This document shows, piece after piece, positions 17,047 to 26,203 of a stretch of DNA of 64,000 bases (position 1 is its first letter; every line of letters begins with the position of its first letter). The stretch is from Glutamicibacter sp. JL.03c (lineage in GTDB: Bacteria > Actinomycetota > Actinomycetes > Actinomycetales > Micrococcaceae). The position numbers and the translations under genes were made by a program. Location of the stretch: NCBI RefSeq assembly GCF_025854375.1, contig NZ_CP107575.1, positions 2,666,001 to 2,730,000 on the forward strand, given 5' to 3'. Below the pieces are notes generated by a model. The model made no database searches, was not told the DNA's origin, and saw only the letters and a program-made list of their open reading frames with translations.

Positions 17047-18477
17047 TTATGAAACGGACAATTCTGATGCTGGTTGGCTTTCTCGCCGGCCTAGTCGGAC
17101 AACGGCCGCGGCCAATGATCCGAGCAATCCCGGGACGATCACGATGCCTTGAAGGACGAAGCCCAGAACTCCTGGGTCCTCCACGCCAAGCAGGATATCG
17201 AAGTTGATGATGATCTGGACGAATACGTAGAACAACGCGATGCCCGAAATCAATGGCGCGATCACGCGCGTGATCAGCGAGTCATTCGCTGCGTGCCGAG
17301 CGAAATACCCGATGACCGCGAAGGACGTCAGGGCCATGAGCAGGACCAGACCGAAAGCAGCGGAGTTGGTCATCCACGTGAACATGGTGAACACGATGTA
17401 CATGGGCTCTTGCCCGCGCGATGCCACGGCGAAGGCCACGATCACGATCAGCCCGAGCAAGGACTGGGCCAGTGATCCGGCGATGGGCGCGTGAGTCCTC
17501 CGGGAAGTTACGGCCAGGAATTTCGGCAGCGCGCCGCCGCGTCCCATGGAGTAGAAGTACCGGGCGATGACGTTGTGGAATGCCAGCAATGCCGCGAAGA
17601 GGCTGGTGATGAATAGGATGTTCGACAGGTCCACAAACCAGGTGGGAGCATGGGCCGCGAAGAAGACAAAGAGCAGATCTGGACCGTTTTCGGCTGATGC
17701 TGCGATGACGTTGTCCGCTCCTTCCCCGACGGCGACGGCGAACGCGGAGAAGGCGTAGAAGCACGCGATGATGATGATCGCGATCATGGTGGCGCGTCGG
17801 GCGGTACGCTGCGGGTCCTTGACCTCTTCGTTGTAGATGGTCCCGGATTCGAAGCCCATGAACGCCGCGATGGTGAATGCCACGACTGCGCCCATGCCCG
17901 GGGCAAGGGCATCGGAGAGGTTGAAAGCGGCTTCGGGTTGCGGGGCCTGGGGGGCCAGGGCAAAGGCCATGATGTTATAGACGATGACCACAAGGAATTC
18001 GGCGGCAACGATAATCCCGAGGACTTTCACGGAGAAATCCACGCGGTTCAGGCCGAGGAATCCGACGGCCGCCCACGCGACCAGGGCCGTGACCCACCAG
18101 GGCATGGCTGTATCGAAGGTGGCGTTGAGGAAGGACGAAGCCGCGAATCCGAACATCCCATAGATGCCGATTTGCATGAGGTTGTAGCTCACCAAAGCCA
18201 CCATCGCAGCGCCGACTCCCGCGATGCGCCCGAGCCCTTCGGCCACATAGGCGTAGAAGGCTCCGGCATTGGGAATGTGCCGGCTCATGGCGGTGTAGCC
18301 GATGCTGAAGATGAGGAGCACCGCGCCGATGAGCAAGAAGGACAGCGGTACCGAGCTCATGCCGGTCACCGCATAGTTGGTGGTGACGCCGCCGGCAACT
18401 GCGGTCAAGGGCGCGCTTGCGGCAATGATCATTACCACCAAAGCTGGCACGGTGAGCGTGCGTTGTTCCAGTGCCAT
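17047..18477 (-). CDS. APC superfamily amine/amino acid permease
   Basis: This 476-residue integral membrane protein has about 12 hydrophobic segments. The APC N-terminal motif appears as ALVVMIIAASAPLTAVAGGVTTNY, and a conserved cytoplasmic-loop region as FMGFESGTIYNEEVKDPQRTARRAT. It is 24 bp upstream of the aldehyde dehydrogenase on the same strand, so the pair forms an operon. I infer that it imports the amine that the nearby copper amine oxidase uses. An amino acid or ethanolamine substrate cannot be excluded. Confidence 0.88.
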   Translation of the reverse strand: MALEQRTLTVPALVVMIIAASAPLTAVAGGVTTNYAVTGMSSVPLSFLLIGAVLLIFSIGYTAMSRHIPNAGAFYAYVAEGLGRIAGVGAAMVALVSYNLMQIGIYGMFGFAASSFLNATFDTAMPWWVTALVAWAAVGFLGLNRVDFSVKVLGIIVAAEFLVVIVYNIMAFALAPQAPQPEAAFNLSDALAPGMGAVVAFTIAAFMGFESGTIYNEEVKDPQRTARRATMIAIIIIACFYAFSAFAVAVGEGADNVIAASAENGPDLLFVFFAAHAPTWFVDLSNILFITSLFAALLAFHNVIARYFYSMGRGGALPKFLAVTSRRTHAPIAGSLAQSLLGLIVIVAFAVASRGQEPMYIVFTMFTWMTNSAAFGLVLLMALTSFAVIGYFARHAANDSLITRVIAPLISGIALFYVFVQIIINFDILLGVEDPGVLGFVLQGIVIVPGLLGSLAAAVVRLGRRESQPASELSVS

Positions 18478-18569
18478 TCGTTCCCCCAGAGAAATAGATT
18501 GTGCTCTCTTCAGGATCTACGCTGCGGGTGGATTCGCATTGTCATTGGGTGCAGGCTCATTGTTCCCCT

Positions 18570-18585
18570 GCGCACAGCTGTGCGC
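18570..18585. promoter_or_regulatory. Perfect 16-bp palindrome upstream of the permease
   Basis: GCGCACAGCTGTGCGC is an exact palindrome without a spacer. It lies 7 bp past the AraC-gene stop and about 92 bp upstream of the permease start. The absence of a loop and T-run argues against a terminator and favours an operator for the permease-dehydrogenase operon. Confidence 0.45.
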
Positions 18586-18591
18586 CAGATC

Positions 18592-19515
18592 TCACTGCTC
18601 TGCTCGGTACTTGCCTGGAGTACGGCCGAATTCCTTGGAAAACATGCGGCTGAATCCCGCCGCGTCGGCGACACCCACTCGGGCACCGATGGCCTGGGCT
18701 GAGAGTGTGGAGAGCAACGGGTCGCGCAGCAATCGCGAGGCCTCTGTCAGGCGGCGGTGTCGGATCAATGCCGCGACGCTACGGGGCTGGCGCTCGAACA
18801 GAGCATGGAGGCTGCGGACCGAGATGAAATGCGCGGCGGCGATTTGCGCTGGCCCCAAGTCGGCATCGCCGAGGTGGGCGTCGATGTAGCTGGTGATCTT
18901 TTCGCGTTGCCGGGTTTTTGTGTCGCCGGTGCTTTCTGTTCCCAGGACTCCGCCGAGCGCGGTGGCCAGCAGGTCCACAGTGTTGCGCGCCAAAGGGTAT
19001 CCCCCGTGTTCGTCCCATTGCGGGAGATTGGCGCCGAGGTGTTCCATGAGCGGAGCCACAGTGCCGGAGAGCGGATGATTGCCCTTGAGCGCCAAGGCCG
19101 TGACTTGTCCGACTTGCTGGGGTGAAAGCTTGAACTGTTGATGCGGAATGAGCGCAACGACGACGGTGGCCGGCTTGTCGAAGGCCAAGGTGTAGGGGCG
19201 CTGGGTGTCATAGATGGCAAGGTCACCGGGTGACAGCACGGTTTCACGCCCGTCCTGTATCAGCAGTCCATAGCCTTCGATCTGGTAGGAGACCTTGTAG
19301 AACTCGCCGTCTCCGCTATTGGTCAGGTCCATGGTTCGCTGCACGGCATGAGGCCTTGCATGGATGCGCATCAAGCCTATGTCGCCGAGCATGTTGACTC
19401 CGAGGGATGCGGCGAAGTGGCCGCCGGTCACTTGTTCACTGCGCAGCTGAACGAAGGCGTCAGAGATGAGCCGTGACCACGCGGTAAACGAGTCGACGTG
19501 CTGGATTTGATACAT
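18592..19515 (-). CDS. AraC family regulator, FeaR-like
   Basis: This 307-residue activator has an N-terminal AraC-binding-2 (cupin-like) domain, with GEFYKVSYQIEGYGLLIQDGRE near its middle. The C-terminal double helix-turn-helix (about residues 205-305) ends in the typical GVADAAGFSRMFSKEFGRTPGKYR. FeaR, the activator of amine oxidase and phenylacetaldehyde dehydrogenase genes in enterobacteria, has this layout. The gene sits between the permease operon and a TetR gene, on the same strand as both. I infer that it activates the amine oxidation genes on either side. Confidence 0.88.
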   Translation of the reverse strand: MYQIQHVDSFTAWSRLISDAFVQLRSEQVTGGHFAASLGVNMLGDIGLMRIHARPHAVQRTMDLTNSGDGEFYKVSYQIEGYGLLIQDGRETVLSPGDLAIYDTQRPYTLAFDKPATVVVALIPHQQFKLSPQQVGQVTALALKGNHPLSGTVAPLMEHLGANLPQWDEHGGYPLARNTVDLLATALGGVLGTESTGDTKTRQREKITSYIDAHLGDADLGPAQIAAAHFISVRSLHALFERQPRSVAALIRHRRLTEASRLLRDPLLSTLSAQAIGARVGVADAAGFSRMFSKEFGRTPGKYRAEQ

Positions 19516-19626
19516 GCGTTCCCTCCCCCATAATGCCTTTGATTGTGCAAGGCATCACACCTGAGGGTACGCTCGGCCGCGCGGATTGTCACTATTTTCT
19601 GCAAGCCGAGAATAACCTTGAACCCG

Positions 19627-20214
19627 CTACCGCATCAGGATTGCGAGCAAATCCAGCTGGTATTTAAGCTGCTGTTCCAGCCGTTGCGCCGTGTTAACCT
19701 CGGCATCCAGGACGCTGCTGGCCTGGGCTCCCATGAGGAAGTTGATCATGGAGTCCCGCGCCATTTGAGTGCGTGCATCGCTGTCATCAAGGATTTCCCG
19801 CAGCCATCCATCGAGCATGGTGCGCCATTGATCCATCGTCGACGCATTGACGTCCGCGAGCTTGGAATCCCCCAGGGCAAGGTGCCAGAAATGAACGGCG
19901 ATGCGGGCTTCGTTGCGCCGGAGCTCATCGAGCGGGAGAACCTCGCGGGCGAAGGCTTCGATCGCATCCAGTCCTTGGAGGCCATTGGCCTTCTTGTAGA
20001 TTCGTTGATTCGTCGCATCGGCAACAAAATTGAAGGTCGCGGTCAAGAGCGCATCACGCGTTGGGAAGTAGGGCTTCAATGCTCCATTGGCGTAGCCCGC
20101 GGTGGCTGCCAAGTCACGCAGATTCAGCTTCTCAATGCCCTCCCTGGCAATGAATCGCCAGGTGACCTCTACAATCTCTCGGCGGCGCTGGTCATGATCA
20201 ACGATTTTCGGCAT
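19627..20214 (-). CDS. TetR family transcriptional regulator
   Basis: This 195-residue repressor has an N-terminal helix-turn-helix (about residues 10-55, EIVEVTWRFIAREGIEKLNLRDLAATAGYANGAL in outline) and a helical ligand-binding C-terminus. It is divergent from the copper amine oxidase gene, with 123 bp between starts. The most likely target is that promoter and its own. It lies 111 bp upstream of the AraC-type gene. Confidence 0.9.
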   Translation of the reverse strand: MPKIVDHDQRRREIVEVTWRFIAREGIEKLNLRDLAATAGYANGALKPYFPTRDALLTATFNFVADATNQRIYKKANGLQGLDAIEAFAREVLPLDELRRNEARIAVHFWHLALGDSKLADVNASTMDQWRTMLDGWLREILDDSDARTQMARDSMINFLMGAQASSVLDAEVNTAQRLEQQLKYQLDLLAILMR

Positions 20215-20263
20215 GCCTCAAGAGTATCGATTTTTATCTATTTCGCTTCAAAGGGTTGCGCCA

Positions 20264-20273
20264 CGGTGCACCG
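20264..20273. promoter_or_regulatory. Palindrome in the tetR/amine oxidase divergent promoter
   Basis: CGGTGCACCG is a perfect 10-bp palindrome about midway between the divergent starts at 20214 and 20338. It is a candidate TetR operator. A nearby TGATGTAGATCACA has a CRP-like right half only. Confidence 0.35.
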
Positions 20274-20337
20274 CTCCGTATTCTCTACACTCATAGAATA
20301 ATAATTGATGTAGATCACACCCAAAGGAGCCCGACTG

Positions 20338-22260
20338 ATGACCAGCACGGCGACCACTGATTTCACCTTGCTCACCGAAGAAGAAATCGCTTTGGCCAAA
20401 GAGCTCCTGGTGGAGAATGAACTCTTCGGCGAGAACACCCGCATGGCCTACCTGGGACTCGAAGACCCGCAGCTTTCACGTCCGGGACGCTTTGTTCGCG
20501 TCATGCTTTTGGACAAGCTCTCCAACTCACCGCGAGATATCGTGCTGGACCTCAGTAATCGAAGCGTGGTGTCGGCACTCGACATCGATCCATCCAAAGT
20601 CGGCCAAATGCCGGTGCTGCTAGAGGAATTCGAGATGGTTGAGTCGATCCTGGCCAGCGATCCCCAGTGGAAGGAAGCCCTGGCCAAGCGCGGCCTCGCA
20701 CCGGAGCAGGTCCGCGTGGCCCCGCTGTCCGCTGGCGTCTACGAAGACGAGTACCCTGAAGAATCGGGACGGCGCATTTTGCGCGGCTTGGCTTTCCGAC
20801 AGGACTTCGCCGAGGACTCCGCATGGGCCCACCCGGTGGATGGGCTCGTGGTCTACATCGACACCATCGCCCAGAAGGTCGATCGTCTCCTTGATCTGCA
20901 GATCGTTCCAGTTCCCGAATCCCACGGCAACTACACCGACCCGGAGCTCACCGGGCCGGTGCGCACCACGCAGAAGCCAATTGAAATCACGCAGCCTGAA
21001 GGAGCCAGCTTCACCGTCGATGCAGGCAACCATGTCCAGTGGGAGAAGTGGACGCTGGATATCGGCTTTGATATGCGCGAAGGCCTGGTGCTCTACAACA
21101 TCGCGTTTAATGACAAGGGTGTTGACCGCCGCATTCTGGACCGGGCATCCATCGCGGAAATGGTGGTTCCCTACGGCGACCCGTCACCGGTGCGCAGCTG
21201 GCAAAACTACTTCGACACCGGCGAATACCTCATCGGCCGGCTCGCGAACTCGCTCGAACTCGGCTGCGACTGCCTGGGCGAAATCCACTACATCTCCCCC
21301 GTCGTCACCGACGCGGACGGCAATGCCCAGACGATCACCAACGGCATCTGCATGCACGAGGAAGACGCATCCATCCTTTCCAAGCACGCCGATGACTGGT
21401 CCGGTGTCAAGTACACCCGACGCAACCGCCGCCTGGTGATCAGCTTCTTCACCACCGTGGGCAACTACGACTACGGCTTCTACTGGTACCTCTACCTCGA
21501 TGGCACCATCGAATTCGAAGCGAAGGCCACCGGCATCGTCTTCACCTCGGCGATGCTCGACGATCGCTTCGCCTCCGAAATGGCACCGGGTTTGGGCGCT
21601 CCATTCCACCAGCACATCTTCGGCGCGCGTCTGGACTTCGCCCTGGATTCCGGCCCTAGCCGAGTCATCGAAGAAGAGGCCGTGCGTCTTCCCATCAGCA
21701 AGGACAACCCGCGCGGAAACGCCTTCACCCGCAGCCACACGGTCCTGTCCACCGAGCAGCAAGCGGTGCGTGATAACAACCTTTCCGCCGGGCGCACTTG
21801 GGTAGTCACCAACCCCGAGTCCAAGAACTACCTCGGCAAGCCGGTAGGCTACAAGCTCATGTCCCAGGGACTGCCAACCCTGTTGGCCGCGGAGGGCTCA
21901 TCGATCCACCGTCGCGCAAAATTCGCTTCCAAAGCACTCTGGGTCACGCAGCGCGATGCAGCGCACCGCTACCCCACCGGCGACTTCGTGAACCAGAACC
22001 CCGGCGCCGATGGCATTGGCTCATGGATTGAAGACGACAAGAATATCGACGGCGCGCAGATCAGCCTCTGGCACACTTTCGCACTGACCCACTTCCCGCG
22101 CACCGAGGACTGGCCGATGATGCCGGTGGATACCGTGGGCTTCACCCTTCGCCCCGAAGGATTCTTCGACCGCTCCCCGGTACTCGATGTCCCGGCACCG
22201 GCCCAGCATGGTTGCTGCTCAACCAAGGCATCCGATGGTTGCTGCGGCAATAACGCCTAG
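20338..22260 (+). CDS. Copper-containing primary-amine oxidase (TPQ type)
   Basis: This 640-residue enzyme oxidises a primary amine to aldehyde, ammonia and hydrogen peroxide. The cofactor tyrosine that becomes topaquinone is Tyr377 in TVGNYDYGF. The catalytic base is Asp293 in YFDTGEYL, 84 residues earlier, the same spacing as Asp298/Tyr382 in the Arthrobacter globiformis enzyme. The copper ligands are HQH in [12 protein letters not shown] and a later His in [20 protein letters not shown] precedes the ATG. The C-terminus is unusual, with two Cys pairs ([16 protein letters not shown]). It is divergent from the TetR gene and flanked by permease and aldehyde dehydrogenase genes. Phenylethylamine or tyramine is the likely substrate class. 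Confidence 0.95.
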   Translation: MTSTATTDFTLLTEEEIALAKELLVENELFGENTRMAYLGLEDPQLSRPGRFVRVMLLDKLSNSPRDIVLDLSNRSVVSALDIDPSKVGQMPVLLEEFEMVESILASDPQWKEALAKRGLAPEQVRVAPLSAGVYEDEYPEESGRRILRGLAFRQDFAEDSAWAHPVDGLVVYIDTIAQKVDRLLDLQIVPVPESHGNYTDPELTGPVRTTQKPIEITQPEGASFTVDAGNHVQWEKWTLDIGFDMREGLVLYNIAFNDKGVDRRILDRASIAEMVVPYGDPSPVRSWQNYFDTGEYLIGRLANSLELGCDCLGEIHYISPVVTDADGNAQTITNGICMHEEDASILSKHADDWSGVKYTRRNRRLVISFFTTVGNYDYGFYWYLYLDGTIEFEAKATGIVFTSAMLDDRFASEMAPGLGAPFHQHIFGARLDFALDSGPSRVIEEEAVRLPISKDNPRGNAFTRSHTVLSTEQQAVRDNNLSAGRTWVVTNPESKNYLGKPVGYKLMSQGLPTLLAAEGSSIHRRAKFASKALWVTQRDAAHRYPTGDFVNQNPGADGIGSWIEDDKNIDGAQISLWHTFALTHFPRTEDWPMMPVDTVGFTLRPEGFFDRSPVLDVPAPAQHGCCSTKASDGCCGNNA

Positions 22261-22663
22261 CGCTACCCGGCGGCTGATCCCTGCACATCGTGTGCTCGGA
22301 TTGGCCGCCTTGGGATTGGCTTTCGCGCACGTCCTCGGCTTGGTGGCAACGGCGCATCCTTTGGGTTGGACGCTCACTTTGCTTCTCATGGCCCTCTGGT
22401 GCACCAAATGCGCTTGGGGCGTGTGGCACGGGGCACCGGCGCAAAAGCTGCTGATCATGAGTGCCGTGATGGGCATGCTCCATGTTGTCATGGCTGTGGG
22501 CATGCCGTGGCTGGGCGAGCATCACCACACGGCCGGCGGGCATTCAGCGGCGCACGGACTTCCCATGCTGCTCATGGCGTGCGCTGAATTCACCTTGATG
22601 TTCTGGGCGGCCATCCTTTGTCATATTCAGCGCCAGAAATCATCCTTTTCTCCCAGCTATTGA
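22235..22663 (+). CDS. His-rich multi-pass membrane protein overlapping the amine oxidase gene
   Basis: This protein of about 142 residues has four hydrophobic segments: [18 protein letters not shown], then [29 protein letters not shown] and a last one near [18 protein letters not shown] His-rich loop [15 protein letters not shown] sits between segments three and four. The ATG at 22235, with AAGG 8 bases before it, makes the gene overlap the oxidase 3' end by 26 bp, which points to coupled translation. I do not recognise a characterised family, though DUF5134-type proteins look similar. The His-rich loop and the linkage suggest a role in copper supply to the oxidase; this is inference. Confidence 0.7.
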   Translation: MVAAAITPSATRRLIPAHRVLGLAALGLAFAHVLGLVATAHPLGWTLTLLLMALWCTKCAWGVWHGAPAQKLLIMSAVMGMLHVVMAVGMPWLGEHHHTAGGHSAAHGLPMLLMACAEFTLMFWAAILCHIQRQKSSFSPSY

Positions 22664-22688
22664 CAGGGGAATACCCGCAAGATTAGAT

Positions 22689-22704
22689 ATGTAATGAATT
22701 ACAT
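22689..22704. promoter_or_regulatory. AT-rich operator-like palindrome
   Basis: ATGTAAT-GA-ATTACAT is a perfect dyad with 7-bp arms, placed 166 bp upstream of the FAD oxidoreductase start. It resembles a GntR- or MarR-type operator for the following three-gene operon. No regulator gene is adjacent. Confidence 0.45.
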
Positions 22705-22713
22705 TCAATTTTC

Positions 22714-22799
22714 GGGTCTCTTGCTGAGAAGAGGGATAAGCCTTGATCGCCGCCTGGCTCTCAACTGGCATCCTGTGTGCCCAGCTCACCGCAAGACCC
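22714..22799 (+). promoter_or_regulatory. Structured leader of unknown class
   Basis: GGGTC-TC-TTGC can pair with GCAAGACCC 66 bases later, giving a 9-bp closing stem with a two-base bulge. An alternative local hairpin (CTCTT over GCTGAG with AAGAG) competes with it. The element lies between the palindrome and the start of the FAD oxidoreductase gene. I could not match it to a known riboswitch core. Confidence 0.3.
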
Positions 22800-22870
22800 C
22801 AAGGACCCATGGTTGTTCCATTGGCTTGATAGCACCCTGACCGCTTGGCTATCGACACAGGAAAACACCC

Positions 22871-24316
22871 ATGAGCACCCAGCATCAAATCACCTTTGAC
22901 CGCCACGAAGCAGAAGTCCCCTCGGCCCTCATCGCCGAATCGCTGAAGAACGCAAAGCACACCAGCTACTGGCTGGACAATGAAGATCGCCCGCAACCCC
23001 ACGCCGCGCTGCACGGGAGGATCACCGCAGAACTGCTCATCGTCGGCGGCGGCTATACCGGTTTATGGACAGCCTTGCAGGCTAAGGAACGCGACCCGCA
23101 GCGACACGTTGTCCTCATCGAAGGCCAGCGCATCGGGTGGGCAGCATCCGGTCGCAACGGAGGATTCTGCGAAGCGTCCCTCGTCCACGGCGAGGCCAAC
23201 GGGGAGAACCACCTCCCCAAGGAGAATGCCTTGCTCGCCGAACTCGGCGCGCAGAACCTCGATGAATTCGAAGCCACCGTCCTTAAGTACTCGATGGACG
23301 TCGACTTTGTCCGCGAAGGAGCCGTGAGCGTCGCGACCGAATCCCACCAGGTGGCCTGGGCTGCCGAAGAGGCCGAAGCCTCCGGCGTGGATTACCTTGA
23401 TGAGCATCAAGTCAAGGCGGTCATCAACTCACCGGATTTCCTCGCCGGGGCCCTGGACAGTAAGTCCACAGCGCTGGTGCATCCCGCCAAATTGGCGTGG
23501 GAGCTTGCCCGGGTTTGCCGGGAGCTGGGCGTGGAATTCTACGAGCACACCCAGGCGGTAGAAATCTCCGATGCCGCTGGCAAGGTCGAGATCCTCACCG
23601 CCGACGGGCGGATCCTCGCAGACCGAGTCGCCTTGGCAACCAACGTGTTCCCATCCTTGCTCAAGCGCCACCGAGCGCGCATCGTCCCGGTCTACGACTA
23701 CGCCCTGATGACCGAGCCCTTGACCGAGGAGCAACGCACAGCCATCGGCTGGGACCGGATGGTCGGGCTGGCCGATATGAATAATCGCTTCCACTATTCG
23801 CGGCCCACCATCGATGCCGACGGGAATTTCCGGATCCTCTACGGCGGCTACGACGCCATCTACCATTTCGGCCGAAAAGTCCGTTCAAGCTACGACAGCA
23901 ACCAGGCCACTTTCGAGAAGCTGGCCGCGCACTTCTTCGGCAGCTTCCCGCAGCTGACCGGCGTGAAGTTTTCGCATGCCTGGGGCGGCGCCATTGATAC
24001 CTGTTCCCGATTCTTCTCCTTCTTCGACCTCACCCATGGCGGCAAGGTCGCCTACTGCGCTGGGTTCACCGGGCTGGGTGTCGGGGCCACCAGATTCGGA
24101 GCGAAGGTCATGCTGGATCTGCTCTCCGGAGAGAAGACCGAGCTGACAGAACTGGAATTGGTACGCACCAAGCCCATCGCCTTCCCGCCCGAGCCCGCAG
24201 CATGGCTGGGCGTCAAGATCATGACAGACCATCTGGTCAAGGCCGATCACAACGAAGGCCAACGCTCGGCCTTCTTGAAGCTCATGGACAAGATCGGAAT
24301 GGGGTTCGATTCCTGA
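22871..24316 (+). CDS. FAD-dependent amine oxidoreductase (DAO / PuuB-like)
   Basis: This 481-residue flavoprotein of the D-amino-acid-oxidase superfamily has an N-terminal dinucleotide site ELLIVGGGYTGLWTALQAKE. The motif GQRIGWAASGRNGGFCEASL follows, and the C-terminal FAD contact is AYCAGFTGLGVGATRFGAKVM. Family members oxidise amines such as gamma-glutamylputrescine or secondary amines to aldehydes. It opens a three-gene operon whose next gene overlaps it by one base. The final gene is an aminobutyraldehyde-type dehydrogenase, so putrescine or a related amine is the likely substrate. The exact substrate is open. Confidence 0.88.
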   Translation: MSTQHQITFDRHEAEVPSALIAESLKNAKHTSYWLDNEDRPQPHAALHGRITAELLIVGGGYTGLWTALQAKERDPQRHVVLIEGQRIGWAASGRNGGFCEASLVHGEANGENHLPKENALLAELGAQNLDEFEATVLKYSMDVDFVREGAVSVATESHQVAWAAEEAEASGVDYLDEHQVKAVINSPDFLAGALDSKSTALVHPAKLAWELARVCRELGVEFYEHTQAVEISDAAGKVEILTADGRILADRVALATNVFPSLLKRHRARIVPVYDYALMTEPLTEEQRTAIGWDRMVGLADMNNRFHYSRPTIDADGNFRILYGGYDAIYHFGRKVRSSYDSNQATFEKLAAHFFGSFPQLTGVKFSHAWGGAIDTCSRFFSFFDLTHGGKVAYCAGFTGLGVGATRFGAKVMLDLLSGEKTELTELELVRTKPIAFPPEPAAWLGVKIMTDHLVKADHNEGQRSAFLKLMDKIGMGFDS

Positions 24317-24684
24317 TGACCGGCTTTGACTCCCAGCCCACCAGCGACGAACTGCTGGAGCTTCCGATCACCCACCATCCGATAGACACAGCGCAACGCA
24401 TCGAAGGCCAGGTTCCGGCAACCACCGGGTTCCAACAGCTCAGCACCCTCGGAGAAGCTGAAATCGGCGTTTGGGAAATGTCGCCGGGCGCCATGCAGGA
24501 CATCGAAGCCGACGAGTACTTTGCCGTGCTGTGCGGCCGCGGGAAACTGCAGATCCTGGCCGACGACGGTACCGTGGCCCAGGACATCACGCTGGCTGCT
24601 GGCACGTCCCTGCGGCTGGCTTCGGGAATGCGCACCCGGTGGACGGTGGCCGAAACTTTACGCAAGATCTACTTCACCCTCTGA
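24316..24684 (+). CDS. Small cupin (DUF861-type)
   Basis: This 122-residue single-domain cupin has the beta-barrel pattern of the DUF861/EutQ-like group, with GVWEMSPGAMQDIEADEYFAVLCGRGKL in the centre. The start overlaps the preceding stop as TGATG, and the next gene follows 20 bp later. The usual metal-binding His residues of cupins are mostly replaced, so it may bind a ligand or act as an accessory rather than an oxygenase. Such a cupin between an FAD amine oxidase and an aldehyde dehydrogenase is recurrent in related bacteria, to my knowledge without a proven role. Confidence 0.75.
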   Translation: MTGFDSQPTSDELLELPITHHPIDTAQRIEGQVPATTGFQQLSTLGEAEIGVWEMSPGAMQDIEADEYFAVLCGRGKLQILADDGTVAQDITLAAGTSLRLASGMRTRWTVAETLRKIYFTL

Positions 24685-24704
24685 ATTTCCGCAGGAGAAT
24701 CATC

Positions 24705-26198
24705 ATGGATTTCTACAACCCATCTTCCGGGCACCAATTCATCAATGGCCAGCAAGTGCTGGGCCAGGGTCCGAAAATTCAACGGGTCTCCCCTGCCACG
24801 GGTGAACCGCTGCTCGACGTTGATACCGCCAGCATCGAACAGGTGGATCAAGCGGTGCAGGCCGCAGCCGCCGCCTTCACCAGCTGGTCCGCGTTGACCC
24901 CTGGCGAGCGTTCGGACCACCTCTTGGCCTTCGCCCGCGAACTGCAGCTGCATGCCGATGAGCTTGCCGAAGTGGAAACCGCGCAAACCGGCAAGAGCAT
25001 CCGCATGTCCACGGAATTTGATGTCCCCGGAACGATCGACAATGTGAACTTCTTCGCTGGCGCGGCGCGGAACCTGCAGGGGTTGGCTGCCGGTGATTAT
25101 GCAGGCAACACCACCTCGATGATCCGCCGTGAAGCCATTGGCGTGATCGGCTCCATCAGCCCCTGGAACTACCCGCTGCAAATGGCCGCGTGGAAGGTTC
25201 TTCCTGCCATCGCCGCTGGCAATACCATCGTGCTCAAGCCCAGCGAACTCACCCCCGGCACGTCGATGCTCTTCGCCAAAGCTGCCACGGATGCGGGCCT
25301 GCCCGACGGAGTCATCAACGTGGTTTGCGGCGATGGGCCGGTCGTCGGAACCAGCTTGGTACGCCATCCGCTGGTCAAGATGACCTCGTTCACCGGGTCC
25401 ACCGCAGTCGGCCTGAAGATCATGTCGATGGCCGCCGAGCGAGGCAATCGTGTTCATCTGGAGTTGGGCGGCAAAGCGCCGTTTGTCGTCTTCGACGATG
25501 CGGATATCGAGGCCGCAGCCCATGGTGCGGTAGCCGGGTCCACGATCAATTCGGGCCAGGACTGCACGGCCGCGACCCGTGCCTACGTGCACTCCTCTGT
25601 ATTCGAGAAGTTCACCAACCGCGTGGCGCAGCTGATGGATGCCATGGTTGTCGGTGATCCAAGTGATCCGCAGACCGATATGGGTTCACTGATCAGCCAG
25701 GCGCATCTTCAGAAGGTGTCCGCGATGGTGGATCGGGCCCGGCAGGATGGGGCCCGAGTGCTAGCCGGCGGACGCCACGAGGATCGGGCCGGCTTCTACT
25801 ATCGGCCGACGCTGATTGTGGGGGCCGCCCAGGATTCGCAGATCGTGCAGAACGAAGTTTTCGGTCCGGTATTGGTGGCATTGCCGTTTGAAACGGATGA
25901 TCAGGCCATTGAGCTGGCCAATGACACGCCTTACGGGCTGGCAGCGAGCGCCTGGACCAAGAACGTCGACCGGGCGATGAGGGCCAGCGCCCAGATCCAG
26001 GCCGGTTGCGTGTGGATCAATGAGCACATCCTCATCGTTTCCGATATGCCTCATGGCGGCTACAAGGCCTCAGGCATGGGCAAGGATATGAGCCAGTATT
26101 CCTTCGATGAATACACCAACGTGAAGCACGTGATGATCTCCCATGATCCGCAGCCTCATCGGCAGTGGCAGGACACTATATTCAAAGAGCGGTCGTAA
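24705..26198 (+). CDS. Aminobutyraldehyde-type aldehyde dehydrogenase
   Basis: This 497-residue NAD-dependent dehydrogenase is of the PatD/betaine-aldehyde group. Motifs seen include GSISPWNYPLQMAAWK, FTGSTAVGLKIM, HLELGGKAPFVVFDDAD, and the catalytic Cys in NSGQDCTAATRAYV. GCAGGAG lies 8 bases before the ATG. As last gene of the operon, it would turn the aldehyde made by the FAD oxidase, for example 4-aminobutyraldehyde, into the acid (4-aminobutyrate). It ends 5 bp before the stop of the converging gene, so no separate terminator fits between them. Confidence 0.9.
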   Translation: MDFYNPSSGHQFINGQQVLGQGPKIQRVSPATGEPLLDVDTASIEQVDQAVQAAAAAFTSWSALTPGERSDHLLAFARELQLHADELAEVETAQTGKSIRMSTEFDVPGTIDNVNFFAGAARNLQGLAAGDYAGNTTSMIRREAIGVIGSISPWNYPLQMAAWKVLPAIAAGNTIVLKPSELTPGTSMLFAKAATDAGLPDGVINVVCGDGPVVGTSLVRHPLVKMTSFTGSTAVGLKIMSMAAERGNRVHLELGGKAPFVVFDDADIEAAAHGAVAGSTINSGQDCTAATRAYVHSSVFEKFTNRVAQLMDAMVVGDPSDPQTDMGSLISQAHLQKVSAMVDRARQDGARVLAGGRHEDRAGFYYRPTLIVGAAQDSQIVQNEVFGPVLVALPFETDDQAIELANDTPYGLAASAWTKNVDRAMRASAQIQAGCVWINEHILIVSDMPHGGYKASGMGKDMSQYSFDEYTNVKHVMISHDPQPHRQWQDTIFKERS

Positions 26199-26203
26199 AT
26201 CGC

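Noticed and set aside
22714-22799. TPP riboswitch before the FAD oxidoreductase operon
   Set aside because: CTGAGA is present, but the ACCTGAT-type second core and the matching stems are absent, and the operon has no thiamine link.
24298-24316. tRNA T-arm-like GGTTCGATTCC
   Set aside because: It is the 3' end of the FAD oxidoreductase frame, and no acceptor or anticodon arms can be built around it.
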